From NCBI GenBank assembly GCA_021292165.1, contig JAHFWL010000442.1, forward strand, positions 1 to 64,000: 64,000 nt of DNA, given 5' to 3'. Position 1 is the stretch's first letter. Every line of letters starts with the position of its first letter. The translations under genes and the position numbers were made by a program. Origin of the DNA: Shinisaurus crocodilurus (taxonomy: Eukaryota; Chordata; Lepidosauria; Squamata; Shinisauridae). Positions 1 through 11,501 of this stretch are shown piece by piece. The notes beneath the pieces are model-generated. The model was not told the origin of the DNA and did not search any database. It saw only the letters and a program-made list of their open reading frames with translations.

Positions 1-457
1 CCATTGCAGTTCTTTTGACAATGCACTGCAATAGTGCATTTAAATGGTAGACTGGCCTGATATGCCGAGGACTGGTTTGACATTACATTTTCTTCAGGAA
101 CCTGGATTTTTTTTAAAAAAGCAGGATTCGGCTCCTACTGGTAAATCATGTATAGGCTTTTCTTTGAGGCATGTATCTACAGTCGATGGGTACAATCTTG
201 GACTTGAACCTTGTGCCTAAGACAAATCCAATTTATTTATTAAAATATGTATATTCTGCCCCCTTTCTCAATTCCAGGGTGGTTTACAATGAATTAAGAA
301 CAGAATATGAAAATGCAGTATCATAAAACCACAAAAAAATAGCAGATTAAACACTACCAGCAGTAATTAAAAAACACACACTAGGAAAGATGTTGGGGGT
401 TTTTAAAGCGTGCCCAAGGGCTTGCATATGTCCATTAGGACTTTGCAACTCACTCCT

Positions 458-499
458 TCTCTCTCTCTCTGTCTCTCTCTCTCTCACACACACACACAC
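458..499. repeat. (CT)n(CA)n compound microsatellite
   Basis: A CT-dinucleotide run with one interruption passes directly into a CA run. It accounts for the Arg/Glu-rich frame read on the minus strand here. Confidence 0.95.
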
Positions 500-992
500 C
501 ATTGCTGCATCATATTCATTTTGAAACACCAACAATCAAAAGTGACTTTTATGTTTATCTGGGGAGGATTTTTTTTAAAAAAATAAGGGACAAAAAGCCC
601 CATTGGGTTCACGCAATGATGTTTGTTTATTTATTTATCTACAATATTTCTACCCTTCTTCTCAGTCGTGGTTAGGGATAGGTGAATATGTATATTTCCA
701 GTACATGTTACTTTCACATATTTTTACCCATTTCTGCATGAATCTGTGATTTAAAAAAATCCTCTCAAAAGTAATTATTTATTAAGGTCATTGACCAGAA
801 CCGGCAAAAACATTATAACAGGTAAACAATCCATGATACAAACATGCTACTGTACACCAGCATACATCTCAAAGTATGTACATATTTTCTTTCAATATTC
901 TATTCAAATGTTTATTTTAATATGTTGAATCTACCATGAACTGTGTCATAGTTTGGAGAAGCACAAAATCCAGTGGACACCTAAGTTCCGAT

Positions 993-1369
993 TAGGGTGG
1001 CCACTTGTGAATTGCAAAAAAGAGGACATGCATCACCAAAAAGGAGGACAAAAGAGGACACCTGTTTGCATAAAAATTGCATGTGCTAATTTATATAACT
1101 GCAAATTAAGAAATTATCGGTATAATTTAAATAAAAATACAGTACATCTCACCATATTGGGGAAGATGCTAACCAAGTCACTGCTTGCCTTTCTCAGTCT
1201 GCTCTCCAGGTGCTGTTGATGGGCAACTTCAAGTCCCAGCAATTCCCTCTGATGGTTCTTTATCTTTAAACAGGACTTGACTGGCCCCCTTCAAAACAGA
1301 GGACGTCCTCTGGTAGCCTGTCAAATACTGGAGTGTCCTCTGTAAAAGAGAACACCTGGCCAACCTATC
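993..1369. mobile_element. DNA-transposon-like element with short TIRs, flanked by TTCCGAT
   Basis: The left end reads AGGGTGGCCACTTGT and the right end, reverse-complemented, reads ATAGGTTGGCCAGGTGT, forming imperfect terminal inverted repeats. The motif 'agaggac' recurs in opposite orientation just inside both ends. TTCCGAT occurs at 986-992 and again at 1370-1376, immediately outside the ends, and is likely a target-site duplication. No transposase frame is present, so the element is non-autonomous. The 7-8 bp duplication suggests the hAT superfamily, but this is an inference. Confidence 0.6.
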
Positions 1370-2658
1370 TTCCGATCTGCACATTATTCTAGGTCCCTTC
1401 ATGTGTTAATAATGTGAAAGGAGTCCATGCACTGAAAATGGCAGTGCGGGGCTCAAGGTAACAGCTCCCTGGTCTTTCCCCCCACCCCACCACCATGATA
1501 TCTATATGTGTGTGTGGATTTCTAAGCCAGGAAGCCTGCACAAATGAATGTCTACGTATATGTTTTCCCAGTGCAGTCATCCACATTCAGTATGTAGACA
1601 TTGGGGTGGGGTGAGCAGGGAACCATGTCACCCATGGTCGGGTTCAGCAGTGCAGCCCTTTGCCCTTTTCACATGTTGACCTTCATGTGATGAATGTGTG
1701 AAGGGGCCTAACAAGAGGTGGGCTCAGGTCGTTTCATATAGGAATGTGCAAAGACTGAATTCTTTAAGCCAGGGATAGTGATAGGCGTAACAGCTTGATT
1801 GAAAACCGAGAGGGAGTTTGGCAGAGGCTTTCCTGTTAAGCAATCTGTGTGACCAAGAGGAGGAATGCCATATTGCTTTATATGGTACATAGACAGATAG
1901 ATGGTGCTTCGGTCCTTGAAGAATTGCATTCATGCAAGGTGGAGTTTTTTCCTTTCCTTTCCTAAAACAACAGATACTGTTGATAGAAATAGATTAAAGG
2001 CAGATGATACTGTTAATACAAAATTATACGACTCAAACAATAGGCTTGAACTAGCTCATGCACTACCAAGAGCCAGATTGGACAGTCTGCCTTTCCTTTC
2101 ACAGTGCTGAGAAAATAGGCATGGTAACAGTGATCCATAAATCAGAGCTGAATGATACATGACTGAAAGCAAACTCTGAGGGGAAATGAACATAAAGTGT
2201 TATGTATATGTAATCCCTGTCAATTCTTCACCTACATCTAGTATTGCTATCTGTGTCCTTTTTGATTTTGATATAGCAAAATCAAAAAGGATTTTTGTGT
2301 AGTTTTATGTGGAGCTTGGCTTTAACTGGTTTTCTTTTTGCCCTAATTGTGACCTTAATACTCTGTTCTGGCTTCAGTAAATAAATTCTCCTGTTATAAA
2401 CAGGGCAGCAGTTGTATTGCTGTGACTGTCACTGAAACTAACCCTATTATTGGAAGTGATTGCTGGTTCTTCTAAGTGCTTAATTGATCGACTTGATTGA
2501 TTTCACCAGGACTGGAGGCCAAGGGGGGGAACGGGGGGGAAGGGGGAAAGAGGGTAAGGATAAGGGATGAATGGCTTTATGACAGACTAGCAACCTGAGA
2601 GAAATGAGAAAATCAAGAGGTCTTTGAAGTAGCTAAATCCATTAAATATTATCTGTAG

Positions 2659-2753
2659 CAGGGTACACAACCTTTTTGCCCCTGAGGGTTGCATCTGGTG
2701 TTGAATGCAGGGCCAGGGGCCGCACATACACATAGATACACTTCATCCCCCAT

Positions 2754-2803
<50 letters not shown>

Positions 2804-2944
2804 ACTCCCCCCCCCCCGCCCACCCATTCCGAGAGTGCCTCTGGAAGCAGGGCATGGCTTTGCAATTGTCTTAGCCCTTTGGGTTTTTCTGGCAGTGCGG
2901 GCAGCAAATGCTGGTGGCTGCCTGCTGCACATTTTGCACCCCTG
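2659..2944. mobile_element. hAT-type non-autonomous element interrupted by a microsatellite
   Basis: It begins CAGGGTACACAACCTTTTTG and ends TTTTGCACCCCTG, matching the CAGGG...CCCTG termini of hAT elements. The flanks atctgtag (2651-2658) and gtctatag (2945-2952) agree at six of eight positions, consistent with an aged 8-bp target duplication. A (CT)n(CA)n tract followed by a C run (2754-2818) expanded inside it. Confidence 0.65.
2754..2818. repeat. (CT)n(CA)n microsatellite followed by poly-C
   Basis: About ten CT units are followed by about sixteen CA units with one interruption, then a run of C. It lies inside the hAT-type element at 2659-2944 and explains the low-complexity Thr/His frames on the plus strand. 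Confidence 0.95.
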
Positions 2945-3869
2945 GTCTATAGTGTCAGCTATAGGTAGAGACTGAAAACAAAATTAATGCCTAAGTGGAT
3001 CCATAGATAGAAACCTCTGTAAAAAAGTAGTAATGCAGTGAAATAATTTTAGGTTGCATGGGGCAGACGTAAGGAAGGTTAATTGATAACTAGGAATATT
3101 TCTCACACCATTTCTCATACACCATTTTATGCTTCTATATTTGGGGAAGCGATATATGACTGATAAAGAAGAATAAATAGCAGGGGGAAGCCCTGGAAAT
3201 GTCCTTCAGAATTTAAATTGTAAGAGAGCTTCAGTTTGCTGTTTGTGTCATAATAAGTACTTAAGAAAGCAGAAGTGGACTCTAGATATCAGATGATTAG
3301 AAGAAGTTCTAGCTGCAGGCAGGTTAGGGCTTCCTGCTAAAAAAAAAAACCTATAGAAGTAGAAATTAATACAATTAAGATGAAATGAAAGAAAACTCGA
3401 ATAATTCACCTATTCTGCTCACATTATATACCAAAGGAATTATGAAGAATGTTGAGATTGAAATTCTGTTCCAAAACTAAGTTTGACATCTTCTCTTGAA
3501 TATTGGGAGGGGAGGTTATCAGGGGCAAAGCACAAAAAGATAAAAAGCCTTGTTCAAAGTCACTCAGAAGATATTACTAGATATATTTAAAACAACCAGT
3601 TAAGCAAAGTTCCTGGTTAGGTGTTTGAACCACTGGACTACTGACACAATCTTCAAATTTAGTAGAAAGAAAAAAATGCAGCTACATTTTTCAATATACA
3701 GAACCTATTTTACCTACACACAGGAAATCTGAGCAAAGCAGGAATGGAAGAACTGTCCAGTAGTGCCAGATGTCTCTGTAAAAACAGACTGCAGGAAATT
3801 CTGCAGTTAACTTTAAGCCATTTTCAGTGGGGCTATGATGAGTGACACAAATCCACAAAAGAAAGTAGT

Positions 3870-4092
3870 TTTTTATTTTATTTATTTATTTATTTATTAT
3901 TATATTTATACCCCGCCTTTTTTCCTGCAAGGAACCCAAGGCGGCTTACATAATCCTCCTCCTCTCCATTTTATCCTCACAACAACCCTGTGAGGTAGGT
4001 TAGGCTGAGAGTCCGTGACTGGCCCAAAGTCACCCAGTGAGTTTCATGGGTGAGCAGGGACTAGAACCCGGATCTCCCGAGTCCCAGACCAG
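3870..4092 (-). mobile_element. tRNA-derived SINE of Sauria type, minus strand, 5'-truncated
   Basis: Read on the minus strand, it carries a B-box-like GGTTCTAGTCC, the conserved body (AAACTCACTGGGTGAC, CTCAGCCTAACCTACCTCAC), the 'ggcggggtataaatata' 3' module and a (TAAA)n tail, which appears as (TTTA)n on the plus strand. The first 30 or so bases with the A box are missing, so this copy is probably transcriptionally dead. It shares its body with the copies at 8391 and 46544. Confidence 0.85.
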
Positions 4093-7000
4093 GGTGGGTG
4101 GGATCAATTTCTAAGTACATTTTATTTTTTGCAACAAAGCTTTATGTGCTATGATTTATGTGGTTCCAACTACAGAACATGTTATACTACATAGTGATTT
4201 GGCCACTATCCGTTTTGCTTGTTTTTCAGTGTTGCAAACTTCCTCAATGGGGTCTACCAAGTAAAACACAGTGAACTGGAGAGAAGTGAAGTAAACTAAA
4301 AAATCCTACAACAAATGTGTAGAAAAGGGAAATAGTTAAGGTGCTTTATGCACAGTACCACCATATGGCCCTGCACAATATTGTCAAACTTGGTGCCTGT
4401 GTCAAGACTACACAAAATATGGTGCCGGCTTGGGATCTTCACTAAATTCATGCTTTGGATTGTTCCAAGATGGAACAAGATTGTTTGGGACTTTTGAGGG
4501 AACAGGCAAACTGGCAAACTCAAGAGTCCAGAAAAAAGTAGACACACAGAAGTCTGCTTTACCTGACACAATCAAAGGGATAGTTGTTCAAAAGGTTGGA
4601 AACATGGTACATAACCAAGAAGGTGGTCATTAACAAGTTGGGGCCAGAGAACAGAAACAAAAGGTATGGTATTATGACGCCAAAGTAAGTGTGTGGCCAT
4701 TTTATTCAGTCTTTTTCAGGCTGGGGATAGCCACACATCTGGCCTGGGATAGACACATTGAAGCATAAGTTCCATTACGGCTTTTGCCAGTCAAGCTTCT
4801 GAATCCTGGTTTCTGCTTTGGTTTCAAGTGGAATTATAGGATTCTGAGAATGAACATATAAGTCTTTGGGTATGATAGATATGTAATACTAGCAACCATG
4901 CATTGTATAGTATGAAGGTACTTTTTTCCAGGCATAGTGGTTATGAATTCTGTGTCCTGTTTTTAAAAAACCAAAACATGTTTATCCTTGATTTCAGTGG
5001 GGTTAGGTGCACCTAACTCTGCAAAGGATTGTATTGTAAATCAGACTTGGATATCATCTTGATACTACAGCAGGCCTAAACAGTGGAAGTGATTGAAAAA
5101 GGATTTTGTTGTAGCTAAAAGGCTATAGCTATGGACTTGATCCTGCTCTAGGTACATGTTATGAATCTAATCTATATCGCAGGCCTGAGTATATCTCGTG
5201 GGTTCGCTCTTCCCCTTCTTCAGTAGTGCAAAGCTCATTTGGCTCGGAATCAGCCTGGTGAAAAGGGTTTGTTGCTGTGTTTTTCTTGGTTACGAGATAT
5301 ATATATAGATATATTAGTTTTCAGCAGGATAACAACAAACAAAAGCACACAGAGTACAAATTGAACTGAAAATATGAATAGATTTAAATAGGAGTCAATT
5401 CTGCTTTCTGGAACAACTTAGGAAATTCTGACTAAAGTGGAATAACTACTCATTTACAATAGTATAAAGGAAAGAGATGTTCTATATTTGACAATGTTTT
5501 CTTTAAATATGTACATTTAAAAGTTCATCCAGACTAATTGATCTCTAACTGTGTGATGTTTCAAATCAACATGCAGCAGCATTCTGTCACATCAGAGTAT
5601 GCAATGTAACACTCCATGCCTACTGTACCCAGGCAAAAAAAATGTACCACTTCATAGATTCTAACTAAGAATCTTTCTAAATACTTCATAAATTAAATAC
5701 AGACAAGGCTATGGCTGTAGGAATGCTTAGCTTACTTCCTAATAGCCTGGTACAGTTTGCAAGGTAATACTTGGGCAGTCATTAGAGATGTAATGATTTT
5801 CCAACAGTTAATGAGGGTTCTCAAATAAATTAAAATGTTTCCATCTGCTGTCTCTGCATTGTAGGTGATATTTTTCCATGGCAGAATAATCTTTATGACT
5901 AATTTCACAACTAAGGAGTCTGATCATAGCTTAAATTCTGTGCAAACATTGCATGGCAATCAATAAAGTAATGTCAAAGAACTTTGATTTAATAGGAGCC
6001 TGAGATAACATTCTCCATAATATGCAATTGGTGAGGGAGGATATTTAATTTCACGATTAGATAGGAAGCATGCAACTTGAACACAGAAAAGAAGCTAATA
6101 AATCAATACAATTATATTATGTAAATAAGATCACATCATTAATACTGGAGAACATGCAGTTCTCATGAAGAATGGCTAACCCATACTCCAAAATTAACTT
6201 ACTGTAGCTGAAGTTATTGGCAATATGGTTTTATGTATTTGGCAAGATGTGAGACTCTATGGATAATGTGATTTTTTTGTGTTCTATTGGGATCTGTAGA
6301 ATTACTCGACAAGTTTGACCCTTATTGTCTTCAGGTAGTAAGAAGAGTGTATCCATTCTAGTCAAAAGTTTTGATAATAGTGTTCTTTACATTAATCTGG
6401 TGGTATTTTAATGATTCTAGTTCATATAAAACTTTTGGTTGGTCTCACAGTGACTTGTGTAGAATCTATCTATGATATCCTGAGGTTTTCTTAGTGCTTA
6501 GTTCTTAATAAGAAGCCTGGAATAACATCACTTTCTGTATGCAGTTACTGTCACTTAAATTTTGCATTTCACCCTTGCTTGTAGTATTATAATAACTGCT
6601 ATCACCCTGTGCGGTTTGTACGTCAGTAAGCTCCACTGAGCATAAGCCATCTTGAGTTAGTTGTTCGCTCGCCACCCCACACTACTCCCGACAGATCAGG
6701 TGCTCTGCAGCTTGCCGTGGCTGTTTCTCTCCTTAGTTCTCCCCTGCTCCCGGCACATATCCCATGGGCCATTGCAGCACATCCCCTCATGTATCCTCGT
6801 CCCCATGGAGGGAAACTTTTCCAGCTCCATTCCAAACACTACCCCTTTTCAGTGCAGTTTTTCTGCTCGCAACCTTTTCTCCCCGCTGCCTTAGAAGTAC
6901 ACAGATATACATGCGAAGGACAGAAAAATAAAATATTTTTTTAAAAAAATTGCAGTAAGTACACAACTCCTGCAGCAATTACATCACCTGCCCCAATAGC

Positions 7001-7251
7001 TCCGTCCCAGCCACCGCTTTCAGAGTTTGGGGTCAAGGGAAGTGCTGAAGTGTGTGTGTGTGGTGGTGGGGACTGAAAGTGTCAATTGAGAAGATGCAAT
7101 TGACAAGTGGGAGTTTATTGGTCTCCCACCCCCAATTGTGACCCCTTCTCAGAGCAATTATTTTGTTTGCCACCGTTTGTTGTGGGGTTTTTGCTGTACA
7201 CAAATATGTTCATCCCCCCCCCCATTTTTCACAAGTGTGAAAATGGACCCT

Positions 7252-7334
7252 GTCAATTTCCTTGTAAATTACCTACTCCACTTTGGTGCTTCCATTGACA
7301 GCTTTTGGAGCTGTCAATTTACAAGGAAATTGAC
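7252..7334. repeat. Inverted repeat, 19-bp arms
   Basis: GTCAATTTCCTTGTAAATT at 7252-7270 is repeated as its exact reverse complement at 7316-7334, with 45 nt between. The surroundings (6840-7340) contain two loosely related copies of a 'ccccttctcag...ttttgctg' block about 300 bp apart, suggesting a decayed repeat, class unknown. Confidence 0.7.
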
Positions 7335-7904
7335 TAGGTGAATGCACTACTGCAGAGTGTACATAGCGGACAGGTGAATCTGCACACTGCCTAAGGACCA
7401 AGAAAAATAAAAAATAAAATTACGAGCACATTTGTGTAACCTTAAAGCAGTGAAAAATAAATTAAAAATAAAAGTGGTGAATGCATTCAGGACATTCCAA
7501 GTGTCATTTGTATAACGGTAGAAGGGCAGACATCACTGGCAAGGGAGGAGGGAGGCTGGAGGCGGCACTAGTGCGATTGCGAGGAGCAGCTGGCCTTTCC
7601 GCTGCTCTTGCCAGGCATCTCTGTAGCTGCTTGGGACAAGCGCTTGTGCTGGGTTCAGGTGTCACAAGAAGCCACCCTGAGAGCAAGCCACCCTCAACAA
7701 CCCTGCAACAAGCCATGGGTTCTCAGGGTGTCTTGTGCATTGTTAATGAACTGTACTGAATCGTCTACACTGGTTTCATATGTCACAATAAGCCATGCTG
7801 ACACAAACAAAACTCACAACCTACCATGGCTTATCATGTCATGCAAACACAATCTCTGTCTTGCCCTGTTTGTGCGTTGCAAAGAATAAAGCAATCAAAA
7901 TTAC

Positions 7905-8270
7905 TCAATGACCCAGTTCACACAATCACTGCAGCGCACCATAGATTATTTTGAATATTCAAATAATATAATATTCAAGTCACGACCACAGCTTGTCATG
8001 TCGTGCAAATGTGGTGAGTGTGGGTTGTTGATGTAGTTAACAAACCAGCCACAACCCTAAGCAGCCCATGGGTTTGAGTGGTTTGTTAACCATGCCAACA
8101 ACCCACCCTTGCCAGGTTTGCATGACACGATAAACTATAATGACCAGCCACTGAGTTGAATATTCAAATGGCCACTGGCATGCACTGCACCCACCATAGC
8201 TTAAATAAGCTATGGTGGGCTCAGCAATCATGCAAACTGCCCATAGTGCATGCACAGCACAGCCCTTTGT
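7905..8270. repeat. Decayed foldback repeat with a perfect 14-bp palindrome
   Basis: Several inverted segments nest here. GTTAACAAACCAGCCACAACCC near 8037-8058 opposes GGGTTTGAGTGGTTTGTTAAC near 8070-8090, and CCCACCATAGCTTA (8190-8203) is exactly reversed at 8206-8219 across 2 nt. Similar 'cat-g-c-aagccatgg' segments occur at 7640-7830, 36650-36840, 41760-41960 and 59820-60000, so it is a dispersed family. No ends or target duplication could be fixed. Confidence 0.55.
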
Positions 8271-8390
8271 ACTATCCTCTTAAACAGTATTTTGGTGGTA
8301 TTTGCAAATGATGACACACAACCTCCATTTTTGGAAGACTTCAGTTCTTTTCAGATCTTCAATCAGTTATACTGAATGCATGTTTCTAGA

Positions 8391-8630
8391 GAGCCAGTGT
8401 GGCATAGTGGGTTAGAGTGTTGGACTGGACTTCGGGAGATTCCGGGTTCAAATCCCTGCTCGGCATGAAACTCACTGGGTGAACTTTGGGCAGTCACTGA
8501 CTCTCAGCCTAACCTACCTCACAGGGTTGCTTGGAGGTAAATGGAGAGGAGGAGAGGATTCTGTAGCCGTCTTGGGTTCCTTTCAGGAAAAAAGGCGGGG
8601 TATAAATATAATAAATAAATAAATAAATAG
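8391..8630 (+). mobile_element. tRNA-derived SINE of Sauria type, near full length
   Basis: It starts GAGCCAGTGTGGCATAGTGG, which contains an A-box-like pol III promoter half, with a B box GGTTCAAATCC at 8445-8455. The SINE body is followed by 'aaaaggcggggtataaatata' and a (TAAA)n tail. This is the squamate SINE whose 3' part resembles a Bov-B/RTE LINE tail (family knowledge). It lies in the sense orientation of DAB1. Confidence 0.88.
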
Positions 8631-11049
8631 ATGTTGGGAAGGGACCAGAATCACACATGCTGCCCCACCCCCAACCTACATTCATTCAATTGCAGATTGT
8701 AACACAAGCTGAGCACATACACTTGTAGACGTGTAAGCCTTGATATGATGGGGATCCCTGCTTTTTTAGGGTGGCTGATCACATGAGGAGAGAGCCCTAC
8801 ACACATACAGTTGTCTTCCCATGGCACTGTTCCAAACTTCAAGTGAATGTGTGTAGAACGTTATTAGAGCTGGGCTGACATTAAGCTGATTTTCATTTGT
8901 AAAGACATACATCTTCATCCATGTAATCATTTGACTACCATAGTATTGGGGGAAGAGGACCAGGCTAATAGTTTAAAATCCAATGAGGCAGTAAATGACT
9001 AGCATAAAAATGTGTATATAAGTATGCTGGCCACCTATAGTACAACAAATTGGAGTTCTCTGTTCCCTCCAGAAAAGCATTGAAAGCAGGAAGAATAGTG
9101 AGAAATCCTTGATCCACACTCGCTTATTTATCAAATGTTGGTTTACCTTTTTCAAAACTGATGAAAGCCCTGTAAAGCCAACAACCTATATGCCAACTAA
9201 TACCAATTTACTAACAGATATTTCTTGGGCAGTATGGTTACCACATTTGAAAGAGCACCAAGAAGTCTGATTAAATTGACATTAATATTGATTTCCCCTT
9301 GCCTCTCTTTAGAAATCAGCACACAGTAAATTCACTTTGATTAACAGCTGTGAGGATAGTTTTGCCAGATGTTCAAATCTTCATAATATGTGGTCCATAG
9401 ACTTTTATGAACAGATAAAAAAACTGAATAGTACAGGTCTCTAGAAAATTCATCTTTGGAAAAGATGTTTCCCAGTTTAAACCAGTGTCTCAATGTCTGC
9501 AGAGGTTTGGGCTTCTTAATTTCATTTTGGTGTGTTGAATAAAAAGGTGATGGGATTAAGACTTACAGAAAAATGTTTGTCTATACCTTTGACTATCATG
9601 CCCTAAGACTGCCTTTGACTGCAGGTGAACTGTTATCAGCTCAATTTACATTAGGGTGCAATGACTTATATAGGCAGAATGATTTTGTATGGATGTTTGT
9701 TGTTGGGATGTTTTACTGCATTTTATAGAGCTTTACAAACATTCACAACATTAAATTCAAATACCTGAAGTCCTCACCGGCTGTGAAAACAAGCAATTTT
9801 GACTTCTCACATGCAAAGTCATGTATAATACCTGCAACAACAACAAAAGATTGAGAGAAATATTGCCATGGCAAAATGCTAATCAAATGTGAAGTAAATG
9901 AAGCTAATTAAACAAAAACTCCTTTTTTACATAGAAAAATAAAGAAATTTATGAAGACCACTATTGTCACAAATAAACTGGTATGTGCTGGTGTAATAAG
10001 TCTTAGCAAGTGGACTATTAAGCAATGAGATAGCAGAGCTGGACTCTTCCCCCAGGCCTGAAGAAAGCCTTTTCCAATTTGGAGACTAAGAAGCGCTAGG
10101 GGGAAAGGAACCGGCCAAGCTAGAGCAAGCACATAGGCAAAAAGTGTAGCAGCAGGAAAAAATTCAGGAGCAGGAATTGAGAATTTCGAGCACACGGTTA
10201 ACTTGTAACTTACCTGGATCATGACATAAAGTAATTGGAGATAACCCGCTAGTGATAACTTCCCGGTCACATCTTGCACAAAGAGATGATTCTTCAGCCC
10301 TGGAATAACTCAAAAGGCCCTTCAACTGAGGTACAACAAACACACTGATAAGTCGGGCTTGCGTTACTAAGCTGTACCCATTCCAGCCAATATTGTAATG
10401 GGTACTGTGTACAGACTATACACAGGTTGATTTATGTCTGAATATAGCCTATGTGTATAGGGATGGGTGAGAAATTTGTTGGGTTCCCAATTTATGTGAT
10501 AATACCCAATTTGCACCTCCTAAGACTGAAGCACAGAACGAAACGCACCTTACAAAAAAAATCTGGAAGCCTCAAATTCCTAACATTTCCAGTGAGTTTT
10601 GTGGGAAAGAGAAATGCATCCCAACATTTTGCACATTTGAAATGAGCACACAAAACCACATTCTCAGTTAAGGAATGAGTACATTTAGAAAAATGTGGTT
10701 GGAAATACATACAAATTTCCCTCTGTGTGTGGGGCGGGGAGGGGGGAGGAGGAAGGCTCACAATCTGATGCAGACCTGAGTCAGAACGAGCTTGGCGGTG
10801 GAAAAATGAGAACCTCAATGAGGTCGAGCTTGATAGAATCACTCAACATTGGTAAGCTGTCTTTAGCCATTCAAACTAATTGGAGCCTGCAGCTGATCCT
10901 CCCCTCCAACATACACCCAAACATGTTTGCCTGCTAGGTGCTGTAAAGTGTGTTTGCCTGTAAGGCCAATTGAAAGGTACTAAAGAATGCTGAAGGAGCT
11001 GTGTCCTGATGCCGCAAGAAAAAGTAACCCATCACTGAAAAATGCCTGG

Positions 11050-11104
11050 AGTGTGAGGTAGTAGTCAGAGAGACTTACTACCTCCCTGACTACTACCTCA
11101 CACT
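11050..11104. repeat. Hairpin with perfect 19-bp arms, intronic
   Basis: Arms 11050-11068 and 11086-11104 are exact reverse complements with a 17-nt loop. Allowing one mismatch, the stem extends four more pairs (CCTG/CAGG). The 5' arm contains TGAGGTAGTAG, the first eleven bases of let-7, but diverges after that and the stem is shorter than a usual microRNA precursor. It lies 265 nt upstream of the PTB exon at 11370. Confidence 0.8.
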
Positions 11105-11369
11105 TCAGGTCTGCTGTGCTACCTTCCTTCCTCATGAGATGTGGAGGGCTCATTTGATTGAAAACAAAGCACTGGATGAAACACCTAAAGCAGAAGAAAG
11201 ATTGTAAATTTGGTCAGATCAATCAAAAATAGTCTTGAAGAATATGCACTGAAAGTGACACCGTTGCCATTCGGGTTTATCTTCATAGAAGTAAATCGTG
11301 TGCCTCAGTTGAAATGTGAGCTTCCACTAAATATGCCCTGTGCTTCTTATGCTTTTTGTTTATGAACAG

Positions 11370-11501
11370 CTACTTCAGCACCATCATGCAGTTCATGAAA
11401 TTTCATACATTGCAAAGGATATCACAGACCATCGGGCCTTTGGATATGTGTGTGGAAAGGAAGGGAATCATAGATTTGTGGCAATAAAAACAGCCCAGGC
11501 A
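11370..11501 (+). CDS. DAB1: DAB1 exon: PTB domain, residues 103-146
   Basis: This exon encodes the central part of the phosphotyrosine-binding (PTB) domain of Disabled-1, the adaptor that docks on NPxY motifs of ApoER2 and VLDLR in Reelin signalling. Its 44 codons read [12 protein letters not shown] and on through [17 protein letters not shown]. They map to mouse residues 103-146 and contain S114 and H136, both known to affect NPxY ligand binding. The acceptor is tttatgaacag and the donor is a strong GCA|gtaagt. The exon is phase 0 at both ends, 132 nt. The first residue is Leu where I expect Ala in mammals. This is either a real substitution or a small error in the start I assigned. The upstream half of the PTB domain is outside the window. 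Confidence 0.96.

Larger units (their letters stand above)
1..11369 (+). other. DAB1: DAB1 intron upstream of the first visible exon
   Basis: No exon was recognised here. The preceding DAB1 exon, which should encode the PTB stretch ending near IKIFDEKTG, was looked for and not found, so it probably lies upstream of the window. Repeats listed separately are at 458-499, 993-1369, 2659-2944, 3870-4092, 7252-7334, 7905-8270, 8391-8630 and 11050-11104. Short AT-rich interspersed-repeat ends are visible near 230-350 and 610-700. Stretches 1400-2640, 2960-3860, 4100-6650 and 8640-11040 hold AT-rich intron sequence in which I see no gene or clear element. The short open frames here lack splice context and protein similarity. 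Confidence 0.8.

Noticed and set aside
2689..2968. Ser/His/Thr-rich open frames on the plus strand and Cys/Val-rich frame on the minus strand
   Set aside because: They are translations of the CT/CA microsatellite inside a hAT-type element.
11050..11104. Annotation as a microRNA gene
   Set aside because: The stem is too short, only the first eleven bases match let-7, and the opposite arm does not resemble the let-7 passenger strand.
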